64,000 nucleotides of DNA, from NCBI GenBank assembly GCA_963693315.1, contig OY856186.1:307485061-307549060 (forward strand). The letters run 5' to 3'. Shown piece after piece: positions 33,147 to 45,288 of this stretch (the stretch's first letter is position 1; each line of letters starts with the position of its first letter). Position numbers and translations under genes: made by a program. The notes below the pieces were generated by a model. The model saw nothing but the letters and a program-made list of their open reading frames with translations, searched no databases and was not told the origin of the DNA. The stretch comes from Diogma glabrata (taxonomy: Eukaryota; Arthropoda; Insecta; Diptera; Cylindrotomidae).

Positions 33147-33690
33147 TTGCATGCGCTGATATTTTCGTCATTGCTTCAATTAACCATCTCATTTACATAA
33201 CTTCAACTATTATATGAGCTGACATATTTTCGTCGTTGCACTAGTACAATCATCTCATTTGTACATGATTTTCAACTAATTAAATGAGCTGATATTTTTG
33301 TCATTGCTTCAGTTAATCATCTCATTTACATTACTTCAACTATTATATGAGCTGATATATTTTCATAATTGCATCAATCATCTCATTTGTACATGATTTT
33401 CAACTATTAAATGAGCTGATATTTTCGTCATTGCTTCAGTTAATCATCTCATTTACATAACTTCAACTATTATATGGGCTGATATATTTTCGTCGTTGCA
33501 CCAGCACAATCATCTCATTTGTACATGATCTCCATTATTATATGAGCTGACATATTTTCATCATCGCACCAATCAATCATCTCATTTACATAACTTCAAC
33601 TATTACATTTGCTGATATCGGGTCGTCATTACACCAGCCAGTCATCTTATATGTTCAAATGTTTTCAACTATTGTATGAGCCGATATTAT
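33147..33690. repeat. Minisatellite, about 65-bp unit, about nine copies
   Basis: atgagctgatattttcgtca recurs about every 63-66 bp from 33,147 to 33,677 with catctcatttacata or catctcatttgtacatgat between. Two variants of the unit alternate, giving a longer period of about 125-130 bp. Confidence 0.9.
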
Positions 33691-35340
33691 TATCTTTATT
33701 GTATCAAGAAACCATTATCATAATAAAAATTCATTATTGGTCAACAACTGTGTTGTTTGGGTGACGATCTCTGTGTCTCTCATTATCTTTGATATTTGCA
33801 TCACGGTGTTGGAAGTTGATGTGCGAACCAAATCACATCAAATTGATCTTCAAGAAAAAATACAGTCCACCTCTCATCGACGCCGCATCATTAACCATCA
33901 ATCAACTTTCTTCACTGATCACCATAACAATGTTGAGCACCATGTTAGACCACGGATTCTTCATTTAACGTCGTCGATACAAACAATCTAGTCCACTGCT
34001 AAGTCAGAGGCGCTAACATTTTGGTGGGTGTCTTTTGTATAGTAAAATTTTTATGTGCATTTATTATCTGTATTTTCTTAATTATATGATATTTTTTAAA
34101 AATTCAAGTGCGATAAAGCAATAAATATAAGTAATTGTGTTGGATGGTTTTTCCGTTTATATTATATTATTTACATCCTTGTTAATAATTTTTTTACTAT
34201 ATAAGTTTTGAAATGAAAGCATTAAGGTTTTTACTTTGAAAATTTTGTACGATAAACATCTTCGGTATTAAGATTTTGAATAAAATTATAAGTGGAAAGC
34301 TTATTAGTGGCAAAAATAGTTTTTTATTGTGAAAATTAAAATAAATATGTTTTTAGTGAAAATTATGATAAAAATTAATTAATTGATTAAAAAATTCAGT
34401 TAAATCTAACAATTATTAAAATCTAACAATATTACATTTGTGATTTGTAAACTGTGAACTTGGTTAAATTAAAGAATTAAGAACTGAGGAAGTGTTAAAT
34501 TAACGGCTGAATTAAGGAATAAAACGAATATTTTTGAAGTTGAGGTTAGTCTTATATCATGTTTGTCTTTTTAGTAAAATATAATTATATCTTTATCTTA
34601 TGTTTATTTTGAACAAAAATCTTAAACAAATTTGTAGCAGCTAAGTCTATTCATGTTTTGGTATATACATATTTGGTATATTTTACTACGGCTTGAAAGC
34701 TTACCACAATTTTATGAATAAATCTATTTTAATCTAAAGTTCAAAATATTAAAATAAAGCATAATAGAGAAGTTTTCAAAATTTGTGCTTATATTTGATT
34801 GTTGTGCAGATTGATTGTTGAAAAATTGTATATCATACTAAAACTTACTAGGCGAAAACCATTGTTATTATTTCAAAAAGTGGCTGTTTTTGTAAAAAGC
34901 ATGTTTTAGCTTTTCATTTATCTATGTTCTGTATACCGATATTATGTGGATATTATTATTTCTGCTTGTTTTGACACACTTAATGATTTTTTGACACACT
35001 TCCGGTACAGTTATCGTACCGGACCCGTACCTTTCGGACCTGTCCCTTAAGTATACCTATTTTTAGAAAAAAAAATTTTTGAAATCCCTCCAGCGGTATT
35101 CATTGCAGCGTAGGTAATGACGTACGGACGGCCGGCAGACAGACATATATTTTTTTTAATCAGTATGTCCTAAAACGTCGAGAAATGCCAAAAAAGTGGG
35201 GGTAAGAGTTTCACTTTTGGCTCATGAATGTAATACTTAGGTCTTTCAGACCGAAGTAATATATATATAATTTACTGTAGTAAAAACAAAAACATCGTAA
35301 AAGCCCGTTTAGAAAATTCTTTGTGCAAATAGTGTGGAAA
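33691..35340. other. Unassigned stretch; possible LTR end near 34,015
   Basis: An 84-codon frame (33,737-33,991) directly after the minisatellite shows no family motif. The phrase agtccactgct (33,988) recurs at 39,901 after another minisatellite, and ..gctaaca then ttttggtgggtg near 34,010-34,030 could be an LTR end with primer site. This is not firm. At 34,975-35,265 a GC-richer stretch carries cggtacagttatcgtaccg (a small palindrome) and ggacggccggcagacag. Confidence 0.3.
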
Positions 35341-35365
35341 ATTAGGTCATTAGTTTTCTGGAACA

Positions 35366-35600
35366 ATGAATGGAGAGGATGCTAAACTGATTTACCACAA
35401 AATCACTCAACTAGAAGAAAATGACAAAGGCTTCTATTTAATGAAACAACAGGTTTCAGTAATGCAATCTATTTATAATCGTTTGCGTCAACCAATACAA
35501 CAATTGGAGTTGGATGTTGCACAATTGCAACAAACAATTAATACCACAAATAACTATTTTAACAATCAAATTAGTCAAATCTTTGTAACACGTTCTATTA
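35366..35600 (+). pseudogene. Errantivirus-like envelope (Baculo_F type) fragment
   Basis: An ATG-led frame of about 75 residues begins MNGEDAKLIYHKITQLEEN and continues as an amphipathic, coiled-coil-like stretch rich in Gln and Asn. Length, heptad pattern and the IYxKIxxLE start resemble the coiled region near the N-terminus of the fusion subunit in insect gypsy-type envelope proteins. No signal peptide, furin site or membrane anchor is present, so only a short fragment remains. Identification is tentative; a chance coiled coil is the alternative. Confidence 0.35.
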
Positions 35601-36105
35601 CAATTTTTTATTTTGGTTGAATCAAAACTGCTATAATTTTTTTTATCTGTTTTTGCTGTTCTCAAAATAAAGAAAAGGAAAAAGAAACGGAGGAGGGAAA
35701 TGCGAATTGTGAGAGAGTGAGTTGTTTGGTTCCGCTATATTACTATATATTGATTAAATAATTAAATTTTGAGTCAGTTACAAGATTTCAACCAAAAGGA
35801 GAAATATATAAAAAAAAATGGTAACCAAAATCAATATTAATGGCGTGAGATTGGCAGTGTGATGTGGAGACATAGATCTAAGTGACAATTTTTTTTTAAA
35901 GTTTTGAGTCACAATAAAATTGTAATAATTAAACAAAGTATCAGGCTTAAAAAAAAATTAATATAAATACATTTAAAAGAAAATATTATTTAAAAGAAAA
36001 CAAAAGAAAACATTGATTGGTGTAACACTGTACATAGTGATAATTATTTACTGATTTAAAAACTTGAATTAAAAATAAATGGTTTAGACTAGATATTAAA
36101 TACCA

Positions 36106-36250
36106 AAAATAGTATATTATGCAACGATCATGTAATGATGGTTATTAAAACACGAGCATTAACCGGGTTACGAAACGAGCCGAAGGTGAATTTCGTGTGG
36201 TTTATGCGAGTGTATTAATAACCATTACATAAGAGTTGCATACGCTATTT
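36106..36250. mobile_element. Fold-back element, about 145 bp
   Basis: Arms of about 65 nt (about 36,106-36,168 and 36,185-36,250) are imperfect reverse complements, matching in aaatag, tatgcaac, catgtaatg.ggttatta, a.cacg.gcat.aacc. The loop contains gagccgaagg. No coding capacity. A degraded MITE is likely. Confidence 0.65.
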
Positions 36251-38101
36251 TTTCTACACCCGTTAAATACCCGATCAAACGAACAGCATGCTTGATTGAA
36301 AAATTATGGGTTTCTATTGAATAAAAATTTGTATCGTTATGAAAAATCTGTATCATAATGGATTTCATTATGAAACGGATTATGGGCATATAAATGTATT
36401 AAAAAAATCTGTATCGTTATGAAAAATCTGTATCATAATGGATGTCATTAATGAAATAAAAAAATATTTTGTTTACTAAAAAAATATTAAAATTAAACCA
36501 AACACTGGTTGCGAAATCTCATAATTTTAAAGTTATTTATAAAATAAAAAAAATCAAATATTATTAAGAAATTGTAACAAAAATTTGCGACAAATATTGA
36601 AATCAAATCAAAATGCTTTTTGGGTGCATTGCTTCTTTGATATTACAAATCCGTTATTGATAATAATAACAAAGAAAGAGAAAAAAAACACAGGACATAT
36701 TACAACATTAAACTGAAGCCTGATTCCGATAATTCCCGGGGAATAGGGAATAATTTATAGGAATAGTTTAAGTGTTTGAAACGAAATCGCATCAATTTGT
36801 GTATGTCAAAAACATTTAATCTGTCAAAACCATTTATTTGTGAATATTATAGCTTTCGAAATCCTATATAGTGAAATTCAACTCAATTTAACAAGAATAA
36901 AACGTATTTGATTATTTAAATATCTATTAGTTTAAGAGTGTAATTAGTGTATTTTACATATATATTTAGTAAAAAGTTGATATATATTTAGTACATATAT
37001 ATCTAGTAAAATTTAATACACTGTTATGCTCGCAATTGGGTCTGTGCAGGATGGATTAACTGGAATCTAAGGCTCGACAGATCAGACACCTAGACCGGGT
37101 GCATTATCAGCAGAGATTAAGTCTTAGTTAATTCATTCTATACATCCCATTCTTGAACTACCAACCTACATGTTGTGACATATCATAACTTCAATTCGAT
37201 AAATCACAATGTACATATATAAAATCGGACGAAGCACATTCCTATAGAAAAGTTTATTATCCAACGTAAATAAAGAAATATTGAAGGGACGAGGTACATT
37301 GCAATAGGGAATATCATGTAAAACGTGATCACATGATTTTTCTTTGAAAATTTTTATATCTGTTACACATTTAAAGTGAGAAAAAATGAAACAGGAATAT
37401 TAGATCTTTTCTCTTACAATTGTTTTTTTTTATAAAAATGCTTTAATACCTCAACAAAAACTAGTTTTACATTTGGTTAATAGAACGAAAGAAAGAAACA
37501 GCTTGCATTGAATCAACTTTGTTGTCTTGTTTGCTCCTAAGACTAAAATATTATTAATACTGGATATTGCTCAATTTTAGCTCAGTTCGTGTTGAAATAA
37601 AATAAAATTCAGTTCGATTTAGATTGGAAAAAAAAATCATTAGCAATTCGTGAAAATTATTAAATGGGTACTAATTTCCCATCGGTTCGTTTTGAATAAT
37701 TGAATAACGCGGTATGCGATATATCTTCCTTTTGGGGAAAACTTATAAAATTAAAAATTAAATATATAGGTCCGGGTTGAAATTTTGAGTTGATAATCAA
37801 CAATTATAAGCAAAAGAACAGATATTGATTTAAAATCGCCATTTTGAAAAGTCAGTTTGAGATTGTTAATCGCCGTCGGTTTACGATAGCCCAAAAAAAC
37901 AAAATTTAAAATTGAGTGTTATCGAAGGCAAAAATTTTGATTAAAATTGTTTAATGTGATGATAGACTGATATAATCTAGTTTAAAAACCATGATATCTT
38001 TTTACTGTTTATTTTATTAATAATAATATAAACTTCCTTATAGTAACAATTTGGATTTTATTTTTTATATTATAGATTATAGAATATCGATTTCGACTTA
38101 C
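36251..38101. other. AT-rich stretch with a local duplication
   Basis: aaatctgtatcgttatgaaa and ctgtatcataatggat each occur twice between 36,320 and 36,445, a tandem duplication of about 85 bp. At 36,950-37,015 tatatatttagta is repeated in both orientations. No gene is supported. A GC-richer piece at 37,030-37,120 is unassigned. Confidence 0.4.
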
Positions 38102-38511
38102 GTCATCCTCAGTTCTTAAATTATTGTTGACGCTGGATAAGGCCATCCTAAAAAACAAAACAAAAAAATCGGTTATATAGAAAAGATCATACTCACCTGA
38201 GACTGCCTTCTCTCCATCGTCAATATCTTTTCAATTTATTTTATTATTTGTTCTGCATCATTACAAGCAGTTTTGTTATTGTTGTTGTTCACTTCATTCA
38301 CCTATAAAAAGAAAAACGTAATTGTAATATTATATTATTAAGAAACGTACAAAAATATTATATTATTAAGAAACGTACATTAAATGTTTTAGTACAATGT
38401 ACTTTGTAAAGATATTTATTACATAATTAAGATACTTACATTAATTGTTTTAAGTGATGTATAATTTATTTCATCCAAAATTCCAAGATATGGTAATATC
38501 AGCCACAACAT
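38102..38511 (-). other. Possible small three-exon gene or gene relic
   Basis: On the minus strand three segments are bordered by good splice signals: 38,511-38,440 (acceptor TTTTTTCAG just before an ATG, donor GTAAGT), 38,301-38,197 (acceptor TATAG, donor GTGAGT) and 38,147-38,102 (acceptor TTTTTAG, donor GTAAGT). The first two join in phase; the peptide begins MLWLILPYLGILDEINYTSL and becomes Asn-rich. A TAA falls 22 codons into the second segment with the frame open beyond it. No family is recognised. The run of splice consensus could be chance in AT-rich DNA. Confidence 0.25.
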
Positions 38512-39069
38512 GTCTGAAAAAAGGGAAAATTAATGTCTCAATTTCAAAAATATAATTTTCAACTTACTCGATTTGTTTTGATTCACAATATTTACATGTC
38601 AGTTTTGACATTTCATTGTTTTGATTATCAGGTGAACCAACAGCAACAAATTAAAACCCAGTATTTTTCAATCACAATATTTTGAGCAACATAATTTAAT
38701 TCGAGGTTTTGAATGTTGTATCGCTGCTGTCACCTGAGATCATGTTGTGGGTGGTATAAATTTGACGTTTTAACCTGGAACGTTCTCATTATTATATTTG
38801 CTTTTTATAACTAAGTTTAATTTGTAAAACTTTATGTTAACTTCTTGTTGAAAAAAAATGCTAAAATTTAAATACAAAAAAAAAATAATAAAATAAAAGT
38901 GTTTTGAATATGTTGAAAGTTCTCTTTTAATTCTTGTGAAATTATTGGTATTGTGACGTGGCAAAATTACTAAATTTATATTTTTTCTTTTCGTAGTTCC
39001 ACCATGTTATGATCACAAATTCCAGCATGGCTTCATCAATCAATTAATTAGCTTTTGCCTGGTGAACTG

Positions 39070-39700
39070 TGAGAATAGTATATTGTGAGGCGAAAATTAT
39101 GCAAATACTATTCGAATCATTTATACTTCAACCAAATTTTGCCTTGTGAATTAATGTAATTATTGAACTGTGAGGCGAACTACATTAATGCTTACCATCG
39201 GATTTTGTGCAATTATGCAAGCTATTGAATTGTGAGGCGAACTACATTAATGCTGATCATCGAGTTTGTGCAGTTATGCAATGTATTGAACTATGAGGCG
39301 AGAATTATTCAAATACTGTTCGAATCATTTATACTTCAACCAAATTTTGCCTTGTGAATTAATGTAATTATTGAACTGTGAGGCAAGAATTATTAACCCT
39401 ATTCTTCGGATCATCGGAATTCAACAAATTGCCTTGTATATTGATGTGCTAGTGTAATTATTATCTTGCGAGGCGAACTACGTTAATGCTGATCATCGAG
39501 TTATGTACAGGCATGCAAGATATTGAATTGTGAGGCGAAAATTATTCAAATACTATTCGAATCGTTTATACTTTCAACAAAATAAAAAAATACTCTTCAA
39601 AATCATTTATACTTCAACAAAATATTGTCTTTGAATTGATATGTCAACAAAATGTTGAAAATGAATGAAGCAAATGAAGCAACCCATTAAGCCTGGTCAT
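39070..39700. repeat. Irregular minisatellite with gtgaggcga motif
   Basis: tgaggcga or close variants recur seven times (39,086 to 39,531) at spacings of about 60-90 bp, with attatgcaa, actattcgaatcatttatac and aaattttgccttgtg between. Units alternate between at least two forms. Confidence 0.8.
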
Positions 39701-41837
39701 CGAATTAATTATATGTAGCTACTCAGGTTTGTCGTGTGACGTTACATTATTAACCAAAATCATCAAGTACATAATAAGAGTTATTGTATTATTTTGGGGC
39801 TGTTCAAATCATCAAATGTTTAAAACTGATCATCTGTCAGAATTGAGATTTAATGTCAATTCTCTGATGGCATTCTTCATTATCATCTTCAACAACATAT
39901 ACAGTCCACTGCTACATTGGGGAATAGACAATTATTATTACAATTTTTGCTTAAACTATTATTAAATACCTGTGAAGTTAATAGTGAAGGTAAAATCACA
40001 TAGTATAAATCACATTAGCCGTAATAAAATCATATTAGCTGGAGTTTAGAGATTAAATAAATACTGTGCATAATTCTTCGCAAACTAAACTCTTTTCGAC
40101 CTCTTTTTTTGAAGCTGGAAGAATAGCATTAAATATATCTATATGCTGATTGAAATCAATATTATGACGTATGTAATGGATAGTTTGGACTAATGTCTGA
40201 ACCTAGTGTATTATAGTCGCAGCTTCCTTAGTTGTTATTTCTTATATTAATCTATACCGCTCGTAATAGTTTCTCATCCGTTCATCATCAATAGTCATAT
40301 TTCGTATAGTTCCCTTAACCCATAGTTTCCTTATTTTTCTTAAAATCTAACTAAATCTTCAATAGCTGGACCAACATATGTGAGAAAGAAACTTGCACTA
40401 ATTACCCTGATTTTATTTATTAATTAATATAACATAATGTTAGTTAATTTGAATTAATTAATAATTTTCTTTAATTATCATCCATATAAACATTAAAATT
40501 TAATCTTACAACACCCTAAAATTGACGCGCGCTATGCTTCCATTCGATTGTTCTCACTGTACTACTTGAGTTTGAATTTTCTAAACACCAACCGTAATGA
40601 AACAACGAAATTTTCAAACCTCATAACAGCTGTGCGTATTTTTTTTCAATCGTCAACATGCAAAGAATTACTACTTTTGCTTTGTTAAACATTTGATTTG
40701 TCTTTGTATGAGTATTTTGCTTTAAACAATCCTTCCGTTATTGAACTGAACTTCACTGTACTGATATAGTAGATTGTAGTTTAATAAATGTCTAAACATC
40801 ATAACATTGATCGAACTTGCATTTAATTCATTTTGAATTCAATGATAAATGTTATGGATGTGTCGGAAATATTTTGTGTCACAACCTTATTTTCGTACAA
40901 TAATATCTAATATCAAACCGTTTTGTTTAACTATAAAAATTTCCTAACACTTGATTTGAATTAATTGTTTTACATCTGAAACCCTATATTCGAGGTTTTC
41001 GATTTTCGAAAAGGAATTTTTTTTGGTATATATGGATCGACGGTAGTCTTTTCAATCTCTTACTCTCTTGTGCAGCAACTATCTCTCATGAATGTCGAAA
41101 TTGCGGAAAATTTTGCATTCATGCTTTTTTCCTTAAAATTAAGTTTGCTATAAGTAGTGTAAATTTTAATTAGCCTCAATTTAAGTTCAATTAGTGCAAT
41201 TAGTTCAATTTTTTTTAAATGTTCCGTCCAGTTAGTGACAAATTTAGTTCAAATTTATATGTTTTGTGTGTCGTCGCGAAAACACAAACAGTTACAAAAA
41301 ATTTTATATGTCGTGTGCTGTAAACAACAAAACCAATTTACAAAAAAAATAATATATATGTTTGTGACGTACTCCCAACCGTAAACGCGCTCTCCTACTT
41401 TTAGTGCAATTTTTTTTGTAAAATACAAACATAAACTCTCTTAGTTCTATTACATTTGATTTTTGGTGTTTGGACGGCTGTCAGTCGTGCATGAGATTTT
41501 TGGACATTTGGATTTTTTTTGGAGGAGTGTTTTTCTTTTTCTACGTCAGCAGTTCTCAACAATGGAATAAAATTCACCGTGAAGAGGACGATCGTGAGTG
41601 ATTGTGTTATATATTTCTTTTGATGGACGTCTGGTCCTGCATTTCGCGAAATTGTGCAAATTTGGGTAAAAATACCACGTCGAACTTTTTGGGCATGGCT
41701 GACATTTTGGATAAGCGCGAAAAAGGATTAGTAAAGGTACCAAAAATTTTATAAAACTATGAGAAATTATTAGGGACCTGCATAATTCGCTTAACGAATT
41801 AGCTTTCTGTTCTAAATACCTATTCCGTGTTCCGATA

Positions 41838-42440
41838 AATTGTGTCATCATTATTATGAAATTATTGATCTTTAGTCTAGTGAATATTTCAAATATATTA
41901 AATATAACTGCAAGAAAAGAAAAATTTATTAACCGTAACTCGAAATTACAAGAATATACGGGACTGGCATGATCAATTTAAAATATTTATTACCGTGTTT
42001 AGTTAAATTGTGTCGTCATTGTTATTAAATTATTGAACTTTAGTCTAGCGAATGTTTCTAATATATTAAATATAAATACCAAAAAAAAATCATTATCTGT
42101 AACTATAAATTATAAAAAAATGTACGGGACTGGCATGATCCATTTAAATTATTTATTGCCGTGTTTAGTTAAATTGTGTCGTCCTTGTTATTAAATTATT
42201 GAGCTTTAGTCTAGTGAATATTTCAAATACATTAAATATAAATACCAGAGAAAAAAAATACAAAAAAACATCATTATCTGTAAATATAAATTATAAGAAT
42301 GTACGAGACTGGCGTGATGAGTTGTAAATAATTATTACCGTTTTTATATAAATTGTGTCGTCCTTGTTATTAAATTATTAAACTGTAATTTAAAGAATAG
42401 TTCAAATATATCTTAAATAAAAATAGTTGAATGTAATTAG
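41838..42440. repeat. About 170-bp tandem repeat inside the 5' LTR
   Basis: Unit starts aattgtgtcgtccttgttat and contains ttagtctagtgaatatttca and gtacgggactggcatgat. Starts fall at 41,838, 42,006, 42,172 and 42,351. The matching zone in the 3' LTR has one unit more. Confidence 0.9.
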
Positions 42441-42989
42441 TGACAAAACTAAAAATTCGTGATGTTTTGGGTTATATACAAACTCGGGATGAATCCTCTA
42501 ATATCCTTCGATGATTAACACAATTGGTACCTGTTGCCTCATTAAATTAATTTATATCAACTTGGTATGATATACCGTTCAATTAAACCAAAGGAAAGAA
42601 AACTATCTTCTGTGGAGTGTAATTGAGGATTAGTATAAAACGAAAATTTATGTAGGGTGAGTTTCTGAAGCGCGAACTGAATTAATCACATCTGATGCAA
42701 GTAGAATACATGATAATTATTACGGAATGCGGGATTTGCTATATGTATCTGGACAACAATTAACTTCCTATTAAACGCAACGATGGCATCTTTATAACGT
42801 ATTTCGTGAGAATTATTCAACCGGCGTACAACGATTGCTGAATCTATCTGTCTCAACCATCCATGGGCATTGCTTGATGCATCTGGTCCGCAATCGGATT
42901 CTTTTTTTTGCCCAATATTTGCTTCGTCATTGGCACCATTGACAACGCATTTTGTTTATCTATCAGTTATTACCTCGTATTTTCAACGC

Positions 42990-43715
42990 ATTCTTAATTA
43001 TAATTGACTCAACGTTTATATATACAACGTGTCCAACGATAATTACAAATTTATTCACCGATCATTTATGCCAATTTTTATATTGAGTTTTCGACGTGAT
43101 CAACGCTAATTACAAATTTCGCCAACGATTAATTGTATCAACGCATTTGATTACAAATTGGTTCAACGTTATTGCTTATAAATTTAGTCAACGCTTTTGA
43201 CTACAAATTTATTCAACTATTTTTACTAATTTTATCAACGCATTTGATTACAAATTGGTTCAACGTTATTGCTCGTAAATTTAGTCAACGCTTTTGACTA
43301 CAAATTTATTCAACTATGATTACTAATTGTATCAACGCATTTGATTACAACTTGGTTCAACGATATTGCTTACAAAACTATTCAACGCTTTTGGAGGACA
43401 AACTGATTCACGATTTTAAATACAAATTTAGTCAACGCTTTTGACTACAAATTTACTCAACTATTTTTACTAATTTTATCAACGCATTTGATTACAAATT
43501 GGCTCAACGTTATTGCTTATAAATTTAGTCAACGCTTTTGACTACCAATTTATTCAACTATTTTGATTACTAATTTTATCAACGCATTTGATTACAAATT
43601 GGTTCAACGTTATTGCTTATAAATTTAGTCAACGCTTTTGACTACCAATTTATTCAACTATTTTGATTACTAATTTTATCAACGCATTTGATTACAAATT
43701 GGTTCAACGTTATTG
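42990..43715. repeat. tcaacg satellite inside the 5' LTR
   Basis: A compound unit of roughly 95-100 bp made of about 24-bp subunits, each with tcaacg (for example tcaacgcatttgattacaaat, ttcaacgttattgcttataaat without exact spacing). The array continues at 50,534 after the nested gypsy. Copy number differs from the 3' LTR array. Confidence 0.9.
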
Positions 43716-44340
43716 TGTAACGTCGGCTTTATGCTAATTAACATGATAAAACCAATCCCTATTCTTGATCTGACTCAAACGCAATTAACATTTCATTTTT
43801 CATTTTTCCATTACAATAGTTAAATTTTTCTCCTAACACAGACCAGCTTCAATTCGATAAATATAAGAACGCACCCGTTTTTTTTGTTCAGTTGCTTGAC
43901 TTTCTTTCAAAGAAGAAAAAAAACGTCAAAACCAAAAACACATTTTTTTGGAAAATTTTCAATTTTGTTAGATTCATTCGTTGTTTGATTGGCAAACAAA
44001 TTTAATCTTTTTAGTAAAACTGAATTAGAAGCAAATAAGTTCCAGTTGGTATTCTTTTTAAATTGATATTCAACAAAACGTATGATATCTGTGTACAAAA
44101 TTTTATAAAAGTGTAAAATGTTAAATAAATAAAAAGAATATTGTAAATTCACTGCCGTGAAATTTAATATAAATTTGTTGAAGAAGAAGAAAAACTAATT
44201 CAGGTGATATGTTTATGATGTTCACAATTGTTGAGGTATTTTAAACGCCATTGAAAACTGTGGGTACATTAATCCACTCTGCTTTGGTTGTAAATATAAT
44301 TATTTTGTATAAAAGTCCAAGCCCATAGGGCAATTTAACA
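43716..44340 (+). repeat. 5' LTR of the nested gypsy (about 625 bp)
   Basis: Begins TGTAACGTCGGC and ends CAATTTAACA. A TATAAAAG sequence stands at 44,308, near the 3' end. The next bases, aacgtggccccgaaacg, may include the primer-binding site but I cannot assign a tRNA. The LTR is shared with relics at 6395, 26,884 and 28,706. Confidence 0.65.
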
Positions 44341-44658
44341 AACGTGGCCCCGAAACGAAACCCTGGGCTTAGAATTACTGGGTATTTTCGGCAAAAGTAT
44401 TTTTTTTAGGGCGTTGTCACCCATTTCTTGGTTTGACTACGGTAAAGTTTTGGCGCGAATTGAAACTGGGCGTTGTCAACCAGTTTTTGTTTTTTTGGAT
44501 AACCAGTGTTGGTCTAGAATTTTTTTTTTGAAAATATTATATAAATTTTTGATAAAACCTGTTTAGGTTTATATATTGGTGAAATTAATTTTTTTTTGAT
44601 AAACCAGATATTGGTTTTTTTTTGTTGTTTTTGAAATTTTTTGGAATTGATAGAGAAT

Positions 44659-45288
44659 ATGTATACGATGAGGGGTCAGGGGTTGATAAGGAGGTGTCGA
44701 CCAGGGGGGTTTGAGCCCTGGATGGATGAGGTGGAAGAGAGAGAGCAGATAGAGAGAAAGGAGAAGATGAATGAGGCGATGAATGTGGTGAAAGGAATTA
44801 TAAATGTGGTTATGAATGAGGTGAAAGAGAAGTTATATCTGGAGATTATGAATGATATCTACGAAGAGCAGTATGATAAGTTCCTGGATGTGTTGATTTA
44901 TGAAATAGCGAATGAGATGCATATGGTGGTTGATATAGTGAATGAGGAAGTGCATGAGGAGGTGAATGAGATGAATATGGTGGTTGATATAGTGAATGAG
45001 GAAGTGAGTGATATAGCGAATGAGATGAATGTGGTGGATGAGGAAGTGAATGTGGGTTGGCGAGAAAGAAGGAGGATTAATAAAAATAGGAGCTCTCATC
45101 TGAAAAGAAAGGAGAAGAGGAAGAAGGAAAAGGAGGGTCGCTTGGTCGTGGAGCTGGGAGCTTCCTCGACCAAGAGTACTCAAACTGAGGAGCTGGTTGA
45201 GGAGGTCCCCATCTCACCGACCACGCGACAGGAAGAGGAGTGGTCTGGTCCACAGGAGGCCCCTGTTCCTCATTGTATAATTAGTTAA
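44659..45288 (+). CDS. Accessory ORF of the nested gypsy, Glu/Val-rich coiled coil (209 aa)
   Basis: I choose the ATG at 44,659; the frame is open further upstream without ATG. The protein begins with a basic GLIRRCRPGGFEPW segment. It then consists of a long helical region of imperfect repeats built on NEMNMVVDIVNEEV, strongly acidic with hydrophobic residues in heptad spacing, followed by a very basic patch (RERRRINKNR, KRKEKRKKEKE) and a Ser/Thr/Pro/Glu-rich tail. The coding strand is unusually purine-rich and its composition differs from the flanking AT-rich leader. It sits between the LTR and gag, where typical gypsy elements have no gene. No family is recognised. The basic patch could be a nuclear or nucleic-acid-binding signal. 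The clean 200-codon frame in AT-rich DNA and the in-frame internal repeats argue that it was a real gene. Confidence 0.5.
   Translation: MYTMRGQGLIRRCRPGGFEPWMDEVEEREQIERKEKMNEAMNVVKGIINVVMNEVKEKLYLEIMNDIYEEQYDKFLDVLIYEIANEMHMVVDIVNEEVHEEVNEMNMVVDIVNEEVSDIANEMNVVDEEVNVGWRERRRINKNRSSHLKRKEKRKKEKEGRLVVELGASSTKSTQTEELVEEVPISPTTRQEEEWSGPQEAPVPHCIIS

Larger units (their letters stand above)
40172..43715 (+). repeat. 5' giant LTR, part 1
   Basis: Matches 54,860-58,400 almost base for base. In order it holds a unique AT-rich part, a zone of about 170-bp tandem repeats (41,838-42,440), a unique part, and a tcaacg satellite (from about 42,990) that is cut at 43,715 by the nested gypsy. Confidence 0.95.

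Noticed and set aside
33737..33991. 84-codon frame after the minisatellite
   Set aside because: No motif; a His-rich composition that could arise from the cat/atc-rich DNA.
41546..41851. 101-codon antisense frame, present also at 56,233-56,538
   Set aside because: Conserved only because the two LTRs are nearly identical; no motif, no start context, antisense to the element.
42990..43715. Regular short repeats that could suggest a CRISPR array
   Set aside because: Units abut without unique spacers, vary in sequence, and lie in an LTR of a eukaryotic retroelement; it is a satellite.
44833..45183. 116-codon minus-strand frame
   Set aside because: Shadow of the purine-rich accessory ORF on the plus strand.
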